Origin: Sarcomyxa edulis
Taxonomy: Eukaryota > Basidiomycota > Agaricomycetes > Agaricales > Mycenaceae
Assembly: GCA_009761415.1 (NCBI GenBank)
Contig: QUOL01000035.1
Span: forward strand, 1 to 64,000
Length of the DNA stretch: 64,000 nt
Direction: 5' to 3'
The translations under genes and the position numbers were made by a program. The first letter of the stretch is position 1. Each line of letters begins with the position of its first letter. The notes below the pieces were generated by a model. It did not search any database. It was not told where the DNA came from and saw nothing but the letters and a program-made list of their open reading frames with translations. Positions 34,467 to 46,800 of this stretch are shown piece after piece.

Positions 34467-35377
34467 GACGGTGAGAGAGACGATGCGTGTTGAGTTTCGA
34501 ACATGTACGGGTTGTGGCGAGATGATTTCTAGCTCCGATGGTGTTGCGTTCACGGACAGAGATCCCTGCGTCCAAGAGGATTTGACGTGTTGCGACTTGG
34601 AGAGAAACCGGTGGTGACGAGTTGACGGCCCAAGGCAAGTTGGAAAGTGAGTGCGACGGAGGATACAGAGTTGTGACTTGAGCCTAGGCGTTGTCGAGTT
34701 GAGCCAAGGACGGACGGACATCTACCGGATCCGACGCTGACGTTCTTGACGTACAAAGGCATAGGGTCGGGACTTGAAACTGAGTGAGACCAAACGCTCC
34801 AAAGGTTCACCCAACGATGAGTCGAGTTTGACTTGTCATCTGGAACCGTCGACCATGGGAAACAAGTCGAGGAGTGAAACGGCCAAAAACGCGAGTTTGA
34901 CGACGCAGAAGAGATACAAAGACGGAACGAGCTGACGAGTCCCAGCACCAGAGTAGAAGATAGCTATCGGCCGCCGACCGCAGAGCTCGGACGTTAGGAG
35001 TTTGGCAGTTAGGTTCTCGGTAGTTAGCAGTTCGGGTTGAGGATCATAAAAAAAGAAAAGACAAGACGGGTGAGTTGAGAATGGTGGTGATCTGAACGGT
35101 GGACGTCGAGGGAACAAACGCGCGTAGGACTCTGACACTGGGATGGAGCCGTGAGACTGAAGATGGGAATCAGCCGCCAACCGCAAAGCTCGGACGTTAG
35201 GCGTTTGGCAGTTAGGGCCTCGGTAGTTAGGGTTTGAGGATCATAAAAAAAAAGAAAAAAGAAAGTGCGAGAGTCTCAGGGGAACAAACCAGCCGTCTGA
35301 CTCGGACACCGAGACGAAGCCGTGAGACGTGGGGTGGGATTGAGCCGCCGACCGCAAAGCTCGGACGTTAGGTGTTT
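34467..35377 (+). repeat. Repeat block R2+R3, copy b
   Basis: Matches copy a for 709 bp and then continues like R3 copy 1 to the GGACGTTAGGTGTTT tract, where it ends at the next block. Confidence 0.9.
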
Positions 35378-36315
35378 AATGGGTGGGAAATTTGACAATG
35401 CCCCATTGTCCGGCTTGGAAAGTTTCAAGCTACGCCTGGCTACGCCCGTATGCAATATGTCAAAAAAGTTATACCGTCATGAGCGTATGCTTCTTGGCTT
35501 CCGGAAAATGCAAAAATCTGATGTGTATGTGTTTGCCTTTGTTTGGTTTCAGCCACAAACATCCAGAGGTGTCAGAAATCTGATTTGGCTGAAAGAACAG
35601 GCTACGCCTGGGTACGCCTTGCTATATACCCACTTTTTTTAAAATGAGGGTTGGCGTACATGGTCAGGTGACCCGTCCCAAGAGTCCATTCATAAAAATA
35701 TATAAGGCGTAGCCTATACCCGCCTATTTAACTTTGGCCAGAATGCCGAAGTTGTATCTAAGCGTAGGGCGCGGGTATCCGTCCAAATCCTTAGGTTTCT
35801 TTTGAAATACTAGCGTATATGTCCAGAGCTGACTACCGCAGAGTTTGGAAATTTTTTTGTGTATATACCTCTGCGCCATTGCCAGTTTACACCCAAATTC
35901 CTATTTTCCACCCATTATATAGCTACGCCAGCACCTGTATAGTGTGCGCCAACCTTGAAACTTTGGGAATATAGTTCTAATATGCATACGCCTACCCTCA
36001 AAAAATTTCATGACCATCGGTCCAGCCAATGAACCTGCAGGAATATTTGGCTTGAATTAATAAGCATTTAACAGCATTATAATTGCATTATCCGTATAAG
36101 ACCAGTTTCAAAGTACAGATTTCAAGAAAAAAACCTTGTTATGAAATGTCATGATTCCGGTCATGATGGTATATGCACATTCCAAAATATTCCCACGGTC
36201 AAGTTTTCAATATTAGCAGTCAGTGTTATTATAATCAGAGTTTACTCTGATTATGCACAAAGACTAGGATTAAGCCTTCAGACAAGAAATCGGAATTAGC
36301 CGCTAACCGCGAAAC
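35378..36315 (+). repeat. Single-copy AT-rich subtelomeric block
   Basis: Seen once in the window. Rich in TACGCC motifs (GGCTACGCC, GGTACGCC, CATACGCC) and ends in a degenerate GGAATTAGCCGCTAACCGCG resembling the end of other units. No coding potential recognised; perhaps another unit family or an old transposon. Confidence 0.5.
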
Positions 36316-36751
36316 TATGTTTCTTATCCGGGAATAGGGCGCCCTATTCCACTAACCCCGAGGTCATTTCAAGGCAAAACGGACGAAAAAGGTGACGGAA
36401 TAGGGCGTTCAGTCACGAAATGTCACGGAATAGGGTGTTTTGTGACGGAATAGGGCGTTCGGTCACGGAATAGGGCGTCCTGTGACGGAATAGGGCGTTC
36501 TTTGACACAACAGTAGGAGCCAGAGCATTTTCCAAATAAGACACTGGCTTGTTATTTGGAACGTCCAAGAATGCAAAAGCGAGTACCAAGACGTGTCTGA
36601 GAGAAAAGTAAAAAATCATGGATCAAAGAGGGAACCATCGAAGTGGAGAAGACGTCAACCATACACCAAGACCAAAGTGAACGGTCAAAGCATCAGTTGC
36701 GACAAAAACGAAAAACCAACTCTGAGAGGCAAGACAAGAAGGCAATCAACC
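36316..36751 (+). repeat. Short-form array unit, truncated at 436 bp
   Basis: Has the same left end as the 1.45-kb array units. It lacks a 117-bp internal segment that every array unit carries as a second, diverged copy of the preceding ~115 bp. It therefore looks like the form before that internal duplication. Cut off at AATCAACC, where the helicase unit begins. Confidence 0.85.
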
Positions 36752-36765
36752 TACTCTAATTAGGG

Positions 36766-36791
36766 GAGGAGACGGGGGGGCCCGTCTCCTC
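36766..36791 (+). repeat. Terminal hairpin of helicase unit, copy 1
   Basis: GAGGAGACGGG, four G, CCCGTCTCCTC: perfect 11-bp arms 14 bp from the unit's left end. Confidence 0.9.
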
Positions 36792-37559
36792 GACCCGATG
36801 CTTGGCAAAATCTGAACAGGCAGAAAGTTGGCTTGGGGTCTCAGGACCTCCCACCCGAAACCGTTTGCCCAAGCCCGTCCGTTCCAGCTCGCAGAAGGCA
36901 AAACGGTCAAAATCCAAGCCAGGCATCGGGAGCGGCTTCGGAAAAGCGATCCAAACAAAATTTCGACTTCACCACTGCATTCGTAGCGGTCAAAAACCTT
37001 GGTAAACTATGTGGGACCGTCCAGGCATACCTTTTTATGCCGTGAAAAGCCTGCAGACAAAGCCAATTCAGGCTACTACTTGTCAGGGCAGGCTTGGCCT
37101 GATTTTTATAGGCTTGGGGAGGCTTGTAGGCTCAGATTCAAGGTGTAAGGTCCCTTTGACCGTACCCCAAAGGATTAAGCTAGCCCGCTTCAACCAAGCT
37201 TGCAAAGGGCCTGTTTGTGTTTGAGTGGCACAGGAACTTCCAGGAGAGACTGAAACAAAGTTGTGCAACAGATACTAAAGCATGTATGCATCAATATACA
37301 GGTTTCTACTGTACTTCTAGAAGACAGGAAATATGTTTTCAAGCATCTCAGATAGAATTCACATATGTGGTGCTTGCCTCCCATTCCAGTGGTGTTAGGC
37401 TTGAAAGTATTACACTGAAGTTAGGTAATTGATTCAATTTGAAGAGATAAAATCACAACATATTTATTGGAGTTAGGATATGTATAGCTGTACATTGAAT
37501 TCTTGGATTTTGGATGGTAAAGTTACAACTGGATGAGACTTGATACAGGGATTATTGAA

Positions 37560-37588
37560 CCAAACAAAACTTTTAAAGTTTTGTTTGG
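37560..37588 (+). repeat. Perfect 14-bp-arm palindrome, copy 1
   Basis: CCAAACAAAACTTT, one T, AAAGTTTTGTTTGG. In copy 2 of the unit (44569-44597) only the central base differs. Related to the palindromes of the satellite that follows. Confidence 0.95.
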
Positions 37589-37670
37589 CTCTGGTCTGAC
37601 AAGTTCTGAAAGACATCACATGTGACTATGGCCCAGACTCTGATCAGTGCCTAGTGATGGTGCCTGTAAG

Positions 37671-38688
37671 CCAAACAATACTTTGAAAGTATAGTTTGGT
37701 CTCCCTGTGATGTCTTACAAAATAAGGTGGCAGTGCTGCTCTAAAGTAATCTGTGCCCCCTTTTTTTGAAACAGATCAGATATAGACCAAATCACATGGT
37801 TGAAATTCCCAATATCTCATAGATGGTGCCTGTAAGCCAAACAATACTTCAAAAGTATAGTTTGGGCTCCCTGTAGTGTCTAATAAATATGTTGAAATGA
37901 GGTGGCAGTGTTGCTTTGAAGTAATTTGTGCCTCTAGACTAAATATAGACTAAATCACATGGTTGAACTTATAAATATCTCATAAATGGTGCCTGTGAGC
38001 CAAACAATACTTTGAAAGTATAGTTTGGCTACTGACTGACAGTTGTAACTGAGGTGGCAGTGCTGTTGTGAAATAATCTGTGCCCCCCTTTTTTGAAACA
38101 GATCAGATATGAACCAAATCACATGGTTGAATTTGTAGATATCTCATAAATGGTGCCTGTAAGCCAAACAATACTTTGAAAGTATAGTTTGGTCTCCCTG
38201 TGATGTCTTAGAAAGTAAGGTGGCAGTGCTGCTCCAAAGTAATCTGTGCCCCCCTTTTTTGAAACAGGTCAAATATAGACTAAATCACATGGTTGAACTT
38301 ATAAATATCCAATAGATTGTACCTGTAAGCCAAACAATACTTTGAAAGTATAGTTTGGCTACTGACTGACAGTTGTAACTGAGGTGGCAGTGCTGTTGTG
38401 AAATAATCTGTGCCCCCCTTTTTTGAAACAGATCAGATATGAACCAAATCACATGGTTGAATTTGTAGATATCTCATAAATGGTGCCTGTAAGCCAAACA
38501 ATACTTTGAAAGTATAGTTTGGTCTCCCTGTGATGTCTTAGAAAGTAAGGTGGCAGTGCTGCTCCAAAGTAATCTGTGCCCCCCTTTTTTGAAACAGGTC
38601 AAATATAGACCAAATCACATGGTTAGACCTGTGGATATCTCATAAATGGTGCCTGTGAGCCAAACAATACTTTGAAAGTATAGTTTGT
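37671..38688 (+). repeat. Palindrome-bearing ~165-bp satellite, seven units, copy 1
   Basis: CCAAACAATACTTT starts at 37671, 37837, 38000, 38163, 38330, 38494 and 38660, i.e. 163-167 bp apart. Each forms a near-perfect 29-bp palindrome with AAAGTATAGTTTGG. Between them lie conserved GGTGGCAGTG, GTAATCTGTGCCCCC and CAAATCACATGGTT segments. Ends about 190 bp before the first helicase exon, so it may include promoter or binding-site arrays. Confidence 0.92.
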
Positions 38689-38876
38689 TCCATCATAAAT
38701 AATTTTAAGGTTTAATTAAAATAGATATGATCACCTGAGATTAATGAATCAAAACAAGTCAAATTTCTCTTTTTCATCTTCTTTTCCATCATCATCAAAC
38801 TTTCACCTAATACTTCTAGATTCAGATCAAAAAGAATAAGGACTATGTAGGTCTATTATGTGAGTCTTTTTGTTAG

Positions 38877-41800
38877 GAGACTAACAATCTTCATCAAATA
38901 AGGCCTGCTTGTTCCATTTGTGGAACCAATGTATCCACTGGACAATATGCAATGTCTACTCATAATATTTCTTATCATTTAGAAAAATATGGTCTAATTG
39001 CAGATGGTAAAAAATCTTTGACTGATTTGTTATTAATGACTGACTGGTACATCTCTATAGATAATTCTTTCATCTTATCACGGCCTAGTCCAGATGGAAA
39101 CATTGCTTGTCCATTTTTGCCTTGCGATACAACATTCTCAAATACTAGGGGTCTTATCAATCATATCAAGAAATGGCATAACGTCAAAACGGCACAGATT
39201 AAAAGTGATCCTATGGTCATCAGAAATATGCATATGTCTGATGATCTCACTGTCAATCAAATGGATATCTATACACCAACAGCACCAGCTATACCAGATG
39301 TCACAAATACAGGTCCAAATCGTCAACGCAGCGACCATAACATCAGTGAAAGACACCACCCATATTCCCGGCCAACCACTACTTCTCCCGCAGTTGTTAA
39401 GCAATCAGCACCTTTGATTACAGTGGAACCAACCTTTTGTAAGCAAGATTTCTTGGTGATGAAGTATATTATGAAATTTAATTTCTGTTTATAGCTCAAT
39501 CTTTAAACGGTCGTCGCTGTTATCTTCTTACATCGACAATTCTGGCCTTATTTTCTCTGCGGATTCACAGCATATTCAAAACAATACACTGCATGATATG
39601 TGGAACAGCATGGATTCCCAACAGTCTCTTGGGTCATTTAAAAAGTCATGGACTTGTTCTGACTTTGGAACAAGTTAATGAACTGCAATTGGAAATCACA
39701 CGGAATCAAGTCTGCGAAACATCTGACATCACACCTCCTGTTCCTGGTGGACCACCAGTCGAAGGCTTGTCAATTACGCACAATGGGCATTGCTGTCAGC
39801 ATTGCAGTTATTGCAGTCCAAAGTTCAGTTCCTTCAAAAAACATTGGGGCCACAAACATCACGACCAAAAAATTCCGGCCCGCGATGCTTTTGAGCATGG
39901 CGACATTCAAACTTTCTTCTCTCCATCTCCACAGCGTTGGTTCAAAGTAAACCCCTCATTGTGCTGTCAGCCGCTCATCGACCCCTTTGCAATCTACGTG
40001 CAAAAACATCTTCCGACTTTGTCACATTCATCGATTATTGCTCCGGCCACACACGCACGTGAACTTCCTCCACTGTTACAAGTCACGGGTTGGCATCTCC
40101 ATCTTCAGGAATACATCACCGATAAAGACAAGGTTGAAGGATTGCGAAGGTTAATGACTCTGCCATCATTGCGGAATTCACCACCATCTCTTATGAAGTT
40201 GAAGGAATTTGTATTTCAATACATGGTGATTGTACGCGACAATGCTAGACAATCAGCTATTGGAATTAAACGTCTTTTGATGGAATGTCCCAGGTATGCT
40301 TCAAAAACACTTGTTTGCTTAAAGTTGATTGAACACATTCATTCTCACAGAAATTCCAGCAACCATGAACATTGGCGCGTTCACTCCGATGATGTAACTT
40401 TGAAAACATACGGCACTCTCCTGATTCAATTTCTCCATGCAATGCTTTTGACCCTTCAAAAGGATCCACCCACAGACTACCAGTTCCCCCTCAATCCCAC
40501 TCAAGTACAAAATGGACTTATGTTACTGGATATTCTCAATGACGGTGAAGGAGATGCTATCGAAGCCATTCATCAATTTTCGTTATGCTTTTTGGCTCCC
40601 CGTGATCTTGCCGGTAATATGGAAAACTATTCTAAATGGGAGGATCCCTTGGAATGTTTGGTTGCCATTTATTGTCTCAATGATGATGGAAACTTCAAGC
40701 GCCCACATGAAGTTACCCAATTGTTTGCCAAATTGAAATACTTCATTCGTGGTGCAACATTGTTGGAAGGAATACGCTATAAGGATCAGTATGACAATGA
40801 CATTTACAAGTGAGTTCAAGTTTTTGTACTGTTAATGAGAGTTAGGGCTCACATTTCTTTTAGATCTGTTGAAGCTCAAGGCATGCACATGTTGCGTTTA
40901 GGCATGCTTTCACCTTACAATACGGTCACGGAATATCAAAGTTACGCTTCATCGCTGGCACTCAACACCACTTCTGTTCCTGCTACCCGTGTATCCGCTG
41001 ATGGATCCCAAATCAGCTACAAAGAGCATACACTACATGTTCCAAAGTGGATTGACGGTCTTCATCAACTTGCCGATGAACTGGAGGCAAACATCGACAG
41101 TTTGTTACGACACCAAATCATTCCAATGGATATTCCAAACGACATAGCTGACGATTGGACGATCGAAACACGCGGCTACAGTTGGATTCATAATGGAACA
41201 TTTCTTGCATCGGAGCGGCCTCTAATCAAGATTCTATTTGAAGACGAGACATTGAAACTGGCACAGGTCGATCGCAACAACGAATTGGTTTTTAACACTG
41301 CGGCAATGCATAAAGTCATGGAACATGCTGCTGAAATTAACCGACAACTTGCTCTGTTCACCTTCACATCACCTGGCCAAGATCCACGAAGTTCAGAGTT
41401 TGCCGATCACAAAATCCAAAACTCCACTCGTCCTCGAACCGTGTTCCGTAGCAATGGAGATATTTGGTTGGTCACCCGTCGAGTCAAAACTGAAAACATG
41501 ATACGTCGGGATGTCTTCATTCCAATCAAGGCTCACCCTAGATTGGCTCGGATTCTGGAAGTTTACCTCCTCATTGTTCGACCTATGGAACGAGATTTTG
41601 CTAGAATCCTGTGGGGTGAAGAAATTGGCCAGTTATATGATGAATACCTGTGGGTTAGGATGGGCAAAAGGGTCGGAGAAGATCAGTTTAGCAGCGACTT
41701 AGAGGATTTTACAGGATCTCACTGTGGTGCCGCAGTCAGCGTCAGACCATATCGTCAACTCACGGTTCAGATTGCACGGACATATCTTGGCTCAGAATAT

Positions 41801-43824
41801 GAGATCGATGAGGATGAAGACGATGTACTGGCAGCACAACGAGGACACGGCCTTGGAACTTCACGCAGGATTTACGCTCCAGAGGTTGGCCATCTTCCGT
41901 GCATGTCCAGTGATCTGCTATTACGGTTTGGACATGTATCAGAAAAATGGTGGGAGTTGACAGGTTTCCGTGAAGGATTTCCAAAGATGCTACCCCTTCA
42001 TATCAGGCGACAGGTTCATGAGACAATTCGGAAACAACAGAACATAGATGCTCCTGCTGATGCCCCTCAGCATCACGCACCTTTCGATCCCACATTCCTT
42101 CTCCAACATCTTACTGCGACTATCACTGCAGAAATCAACAAAATGCAAGTACAATTGGAGGATAAAATGCAAAAGGTAGTGGCAGATGGAATTGCAGAAG
42201 CAATGCAACGTGGTTTTGGCAAGGTTCCAGTGCCTCAACCAGCAGTACGGCAACCTGTCTTTTATCCAGCACCACTGCATCCAGATCATCTACACAATCC
42301 TACTCCTGAACAACCTCTTGCTCCAACATCTTTTGACACAGACGATCTTTACCTGACACATGAGGAACAAGCAGACTTGGATGCGCGTATGGCAGAAACA
42401 AAAAGGACACCAGACATCGAAACATCAGCGTCAACGTGCATTCTACGGGCAACAACACCTGGAGCGGACGAACAACTACAGACACTTCTGCGACAATGTT
42501 TTCCTGATAAAGCAAATCCTACGTTCAAATCGCCATATCAGAAGGAAATGGTCTTAACAGCCATGGATCGCAAACATAATTTCATTGCAATTCTCCCTAC
42601 TGGTGGTGGCAAGAGTTTGGTTTACCTCTTACCTCAGTTTCAGGAACAAAACTTCCACACATTCATTGTCATTCCCAACAAGGCACTGATGACAGATCAA
42701 ATTCAACGGGCACAGCGACTTGGTATACCAGTGACTCAATGGAAAGTCAGCTCAAAAGGTGTTGGAGATTCAAGATTGGTATTTGTGGCATTGGAAACAG
42801 CAGCACATAGGAAGTTTGAACAGTACGCTCAAATATTACTTGTCATTTGTGTAGCTTATTGAATTATATTTTATACAGATACTGGCGCTCTATTGAACAC
42901 AAAGCAATACGTTTAATTATTGATGAAGCTCATCAAATTGTTACTAGTGCCAGCCACCGCCCAGCATTCGAACGGATACTCAAATTGGCTAACTTTGCAA
43001 CACAAAAAATCTATCTGACAGCATCACTTCCCAAAGTTCTAATGCCACATTTCTTGAAAGCGACAGCTCTACCCAACTCGACACTTGTTATTCGTGCCCC
43101 AACATATCAGCCTCAGATCACATACCATGTTGTGACATACGAGACCGCAACTACAACGGCAACAAGGTTCATTGTAGATCTGGCCAACTATCTCACACAA
43201 CAGGTGTTAAACAAGTCTGACGGTACAAAACGTGGTGGAATCATCTTTGTCACATCACAAAAAGATGCGGAAGAACTTGGTACTTCATTTGGCAACTGCA
43301 TATCGCATGCCGGTATGGATGCATCTGAACGTGGGCACAACGAATTGGCATGGACATCAGGACTCAATCAATGGATTGTGGCAACAACAGGAATGATTCA
43401 CGGCATCGATCATCCAGATGCTGGGGTAGCCATCTTCTATCACATCCCATTTGGATTTGTCAACCTGTATCAAGGCGCAGGTCGAACAGGTCGCAACGGA
43501 GAAACATCATACGTATTCCTAGTGCATCAAAATACATGTTACATCCCAGCACCACCAGACACTATCGACCTCCAATGCGCCGACCAAGCAAAAGCATGGG
43601 CTCACAATGAAACGGAATGCAGACGATTTGGAGTAGGAGAGGTCATGGATGGAACAGGGACTCGATGTCGAGATATTCCCAGTGCAGCTCTATGCGACAT
43701 ATGCGATCCAGACACAGAGATTCTCAAAGCTATCGACAATCTTCTTATTGATCCACCACCTACTCTAATTAGGGGAGGAGACGGGGGGGCCCGTCTCCTC
43801 GACCCGATGCTTGGCAAAATCTGA
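38877..43824 (+). pseudogene. Telomere-linked-helicase-like gene, copy 1, 3' truncated
   Basis: Exons 38877-39438, 39495-40809, 40864-42822 and 42879-43824. Zinc fingers, recombinase-like region and all RecQ motor motifs are present, as described for copy 2 at 45886. After LLIDPPP the frame runs into the left end of the second 7-kb unit and stops at 43824 after about 20 foreign residues. The last ~270 residues, including the C-terminal zinc domain, are therefore missing. It could still make a motor-active shortened protein. The two copies differ by a handful of residues, so the duplication is recent or the pair is homogenised. Confidence 0.85.
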
Positions 43825-46800
43825 ACAGGCAGAAAGTTGGCTTGGGGTCTCAGGACCTCCCACCCAAAACCGTTTGCCCAAGCCCGTCCGTTCCAGCTCG
43901 CAGAAGGCAAAACGGTCAAAATCCTAGCCAGGCATCGGGAGCGGCTTCGGAAAAGCGATTCAAACAAAATTTCGACTTCACCACTGCATTTGTAGCGGTC
44001 AAAAACCTTGGTAAACTATGTGGGACCGTCCAGGCATACCTTTTTATGCCGTGAAAAGCCTGCAGACAAAGCCAATTCAGGCTACTACTTGTCAGGGCAG
44101 GCTTGGCCTGATTTTTATAGGCTTGGGGAGGCTTGTAGGCTCAGATTCAAGGTGTAAGGTCCCTTTGACCGTACCCCAAAGGATTAAGCTAGCCCGCTTC
44201 AACCAAGCTTGCAAAGGGCCTGTTTGTGTTTGAGTGGCACAGGAACTTCCAGGAGAGACTGAAACAAAGTTGTGCAACAGATACTAAAGCATGTATGCAT
44301 CAATATACAGGGTTCTACTCTACTTCTAGAAGATAGGAAATATGTTTTCAAGCATCTCAGATAGAATTCACACATGTGGTGCTTGCCTCCCATTCCAGTG
44401 GTGTTAGGCTTGAAAGTATTACACTGAAGTTAGGTAATTGATTCAATTTGAAGAGATAAAATCACAACATATTTATTGGAGTTAGGATATGTATAACTGT
44501 ACATTGAATTCTTGAATTTTGGATGGTAAAGTTACAACTGGATGAGACTTGATACAGGGATTATTGAACCAAACAAAACTTTCAAAGTTTTGTTTGGCTC
44601 TGGTCTGACAAGTTCTGAAAGACATCACATGTGACTATGGCCCAGACTCTGATCAGTGCCTAGTGATGGTGCCTGTAAGCCAAACAATACTTTGAAAGTA
44701 TAGTTTGGTCTCCCTGTGATGTCTTACAAAATAAGGTGGCAGTGCTGCTCTAAAGTAATCTGTGCCCCCTTTTTTTGAAACAGATCAGATATAGACCAAA
44801 TCACATGGTTGAAATTCCCAATATCTCATAGATGGTGCCTGTAAGCCAAACAATACTTCAAAAGTATAGTTTGGGCTCCCTGTAGTGTCTAATAAATATG
44901 TTGAAATGAGGTGGCAGTGTTGCTTTGAAGTAATTTGTGCCTCTAGACTAAATATAGACTAAATCACATGGTTGAACTTATAAATATCTCATAAATGGTG
45001 CCTGTGAGCCAAACAATACTTTGAAAGTATAGTTTGGCTACTGACTGACAGTTGTAACTGAGGTGGCAGTGCTGTTGTGAAATAATCTGTGCCCCCCTTT
45101 TTTGAAACAGATCAGATATGAACCAAATCACATGGTTGAATTTGTAGATATCTCATAAATGGTGCCTGTAAGCCAAACAATACTTTGAAAGTATAGTTTG
45201 GTCTCCCTGTGATGTCTTACAAAGTAAGGTGGCAGTGCTGCTCTAAAGTAATCTGTGCCCCCCCTTTTTGAAACAGGTCAAATATAGACTAAATCACATG
45301 GTTGAACTTATAAATATCCAATAGATTGTACCTGTAAGCCAAACAATACTTTGAAAGTATAGTTTGGCTACTGACTGACAGTTGTAACTGAGGTGGCAGT
45401 GCTGTTGTGAAATAATCTGTGCCCCCCTTTTTTGAAACAGATCAGATATGAACCAAATCACATGGTTGAATTTGTAGATATCTCATAAATGGTGCCTGTA
45501 AGCCAAACAATACTTTGAAAGTATAGTTTGGTCTCCCTGTGATGTCTTAGAAAGTAAGGTGGCAGTGCTGCTCGAAAGTAATCTGTGCCCCCCTTTTTTG
45601 AAACAGGTCAAATATAGACCAAATCACATGGTTAGACCTGTGGATATCTCATAAATGGTGCCTGTGAGCCAAACAATACTTTGAAAGTATAGTTTGTTCC
45701 ATCATAAATAATTTTAAGGTTTAATTAAAATAGATATGATCACCTGAGATTAATGAATCAAAACAAGTCAAATTTCTCTTTTTCATCTTCTTTTCCATCA
45801 TCATCAAACTTTCACCTAATACTTCTAGATTCAGATCAAAAAGAATAAGGACTATGTAGGTCTATTATGTGAGTCTTTTTGTTAGGAGACTAACAATCTT
45901 TATCAAATAAGGCCTGCTTGTTCCATTTGTGGAACCAATGTATCCACTGGACAATATGCAATGTCTACTCATAATATTTCTTATCATTTAGAAAAATATG
46001 GTCTAATTGCAGATGGTAAAAAATCTTTGACTGATTTGTTATTAATGACTGACTGGTACATCTCTATAGATAATTCTTTCATCTTATCACGGCCTAGTCC
46101 AGATGGAAACATTGCTTGTCCATTTTTGCCTTGCGATACAACATTCTCGAATACCAGGGGTCTTATCAATCATATCAAGAAATGGCATAACGTCAAAACA
46201 GCACAGATTAAAAGTGATCCTATGGTCATCAGAAATATGCATATGTCTGATGATCTCACTGTCAATCAAATGGATATCTATACACCAACAGCACCAGCTA
46301 TACCAGATGTCACAAATACAGGTCCAAATCGTCAACGCAGCGACCATAACATCAGTGAAAGACACCACCCATATTCCCGGCCAACCACTACTTCTCCCAC
46401 AGTTGTTAAGCAATCAGCACCTTTGATTACAGTGGAACCAACCTTTTGTAAGCAAGATTTCTTGGTGATGAAGTATATTATGAAATTTAATTTCTGTTTA
46501 TAGCTCAATCTTTAAACGGTCGTCGCTGTTATCTTCTTACATCGACAATTCTGGCCTTATTTTCTCTGCGGATTCACAGCATATTCAAAACAATACACTG
46601 CATGATATGTGGAACAGCATGGATTCCCAACAGTCTCTTGGGTCATTTAAAAAGTCATGGACTTGTTCTGACTTTGGAACAAGTTAATGAACTGCAATTG
46701 GAAATCACACGGAATCAAGTCTGCGAAACATCTGACATCACACCTCCTGTTCCTGGTGGACCACCAGTCGAAGGCTTGTCAATTACGCACAATGGGCATT

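Larger units (their letters stand above)
36752..43760 (+). repeat. 7,009-bp helicase unit, copy 1
   Basis: Every landmark recurs exactly 7009 bp to the right, with only scattered substitutions and no net length change. The left end TACTCTAATTAGGG is followed by a hairpin. The unit holds a palindrome satellite and a helicase gene lacking its 3' end. It ends inside the helicase gene, at a CCACCACC sequence, where copy 2 starts. Confidence 0.95.

Noticed and set aside
31658..35186. Minus-strand frames of ~100-132 codons in the R2/R3 blocks, present two or three times
   Set aside because: They follow the block repeats, overlap in several frames and contain the telomere-like tracts; no recognisable fold.
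36413..36619. Frame with repeated RTPYSVTERP-type peptides
   Set aside because: Direct translation of the TGACGGAATAGGGCGTTC tandem element, not a protein repeat under selection.
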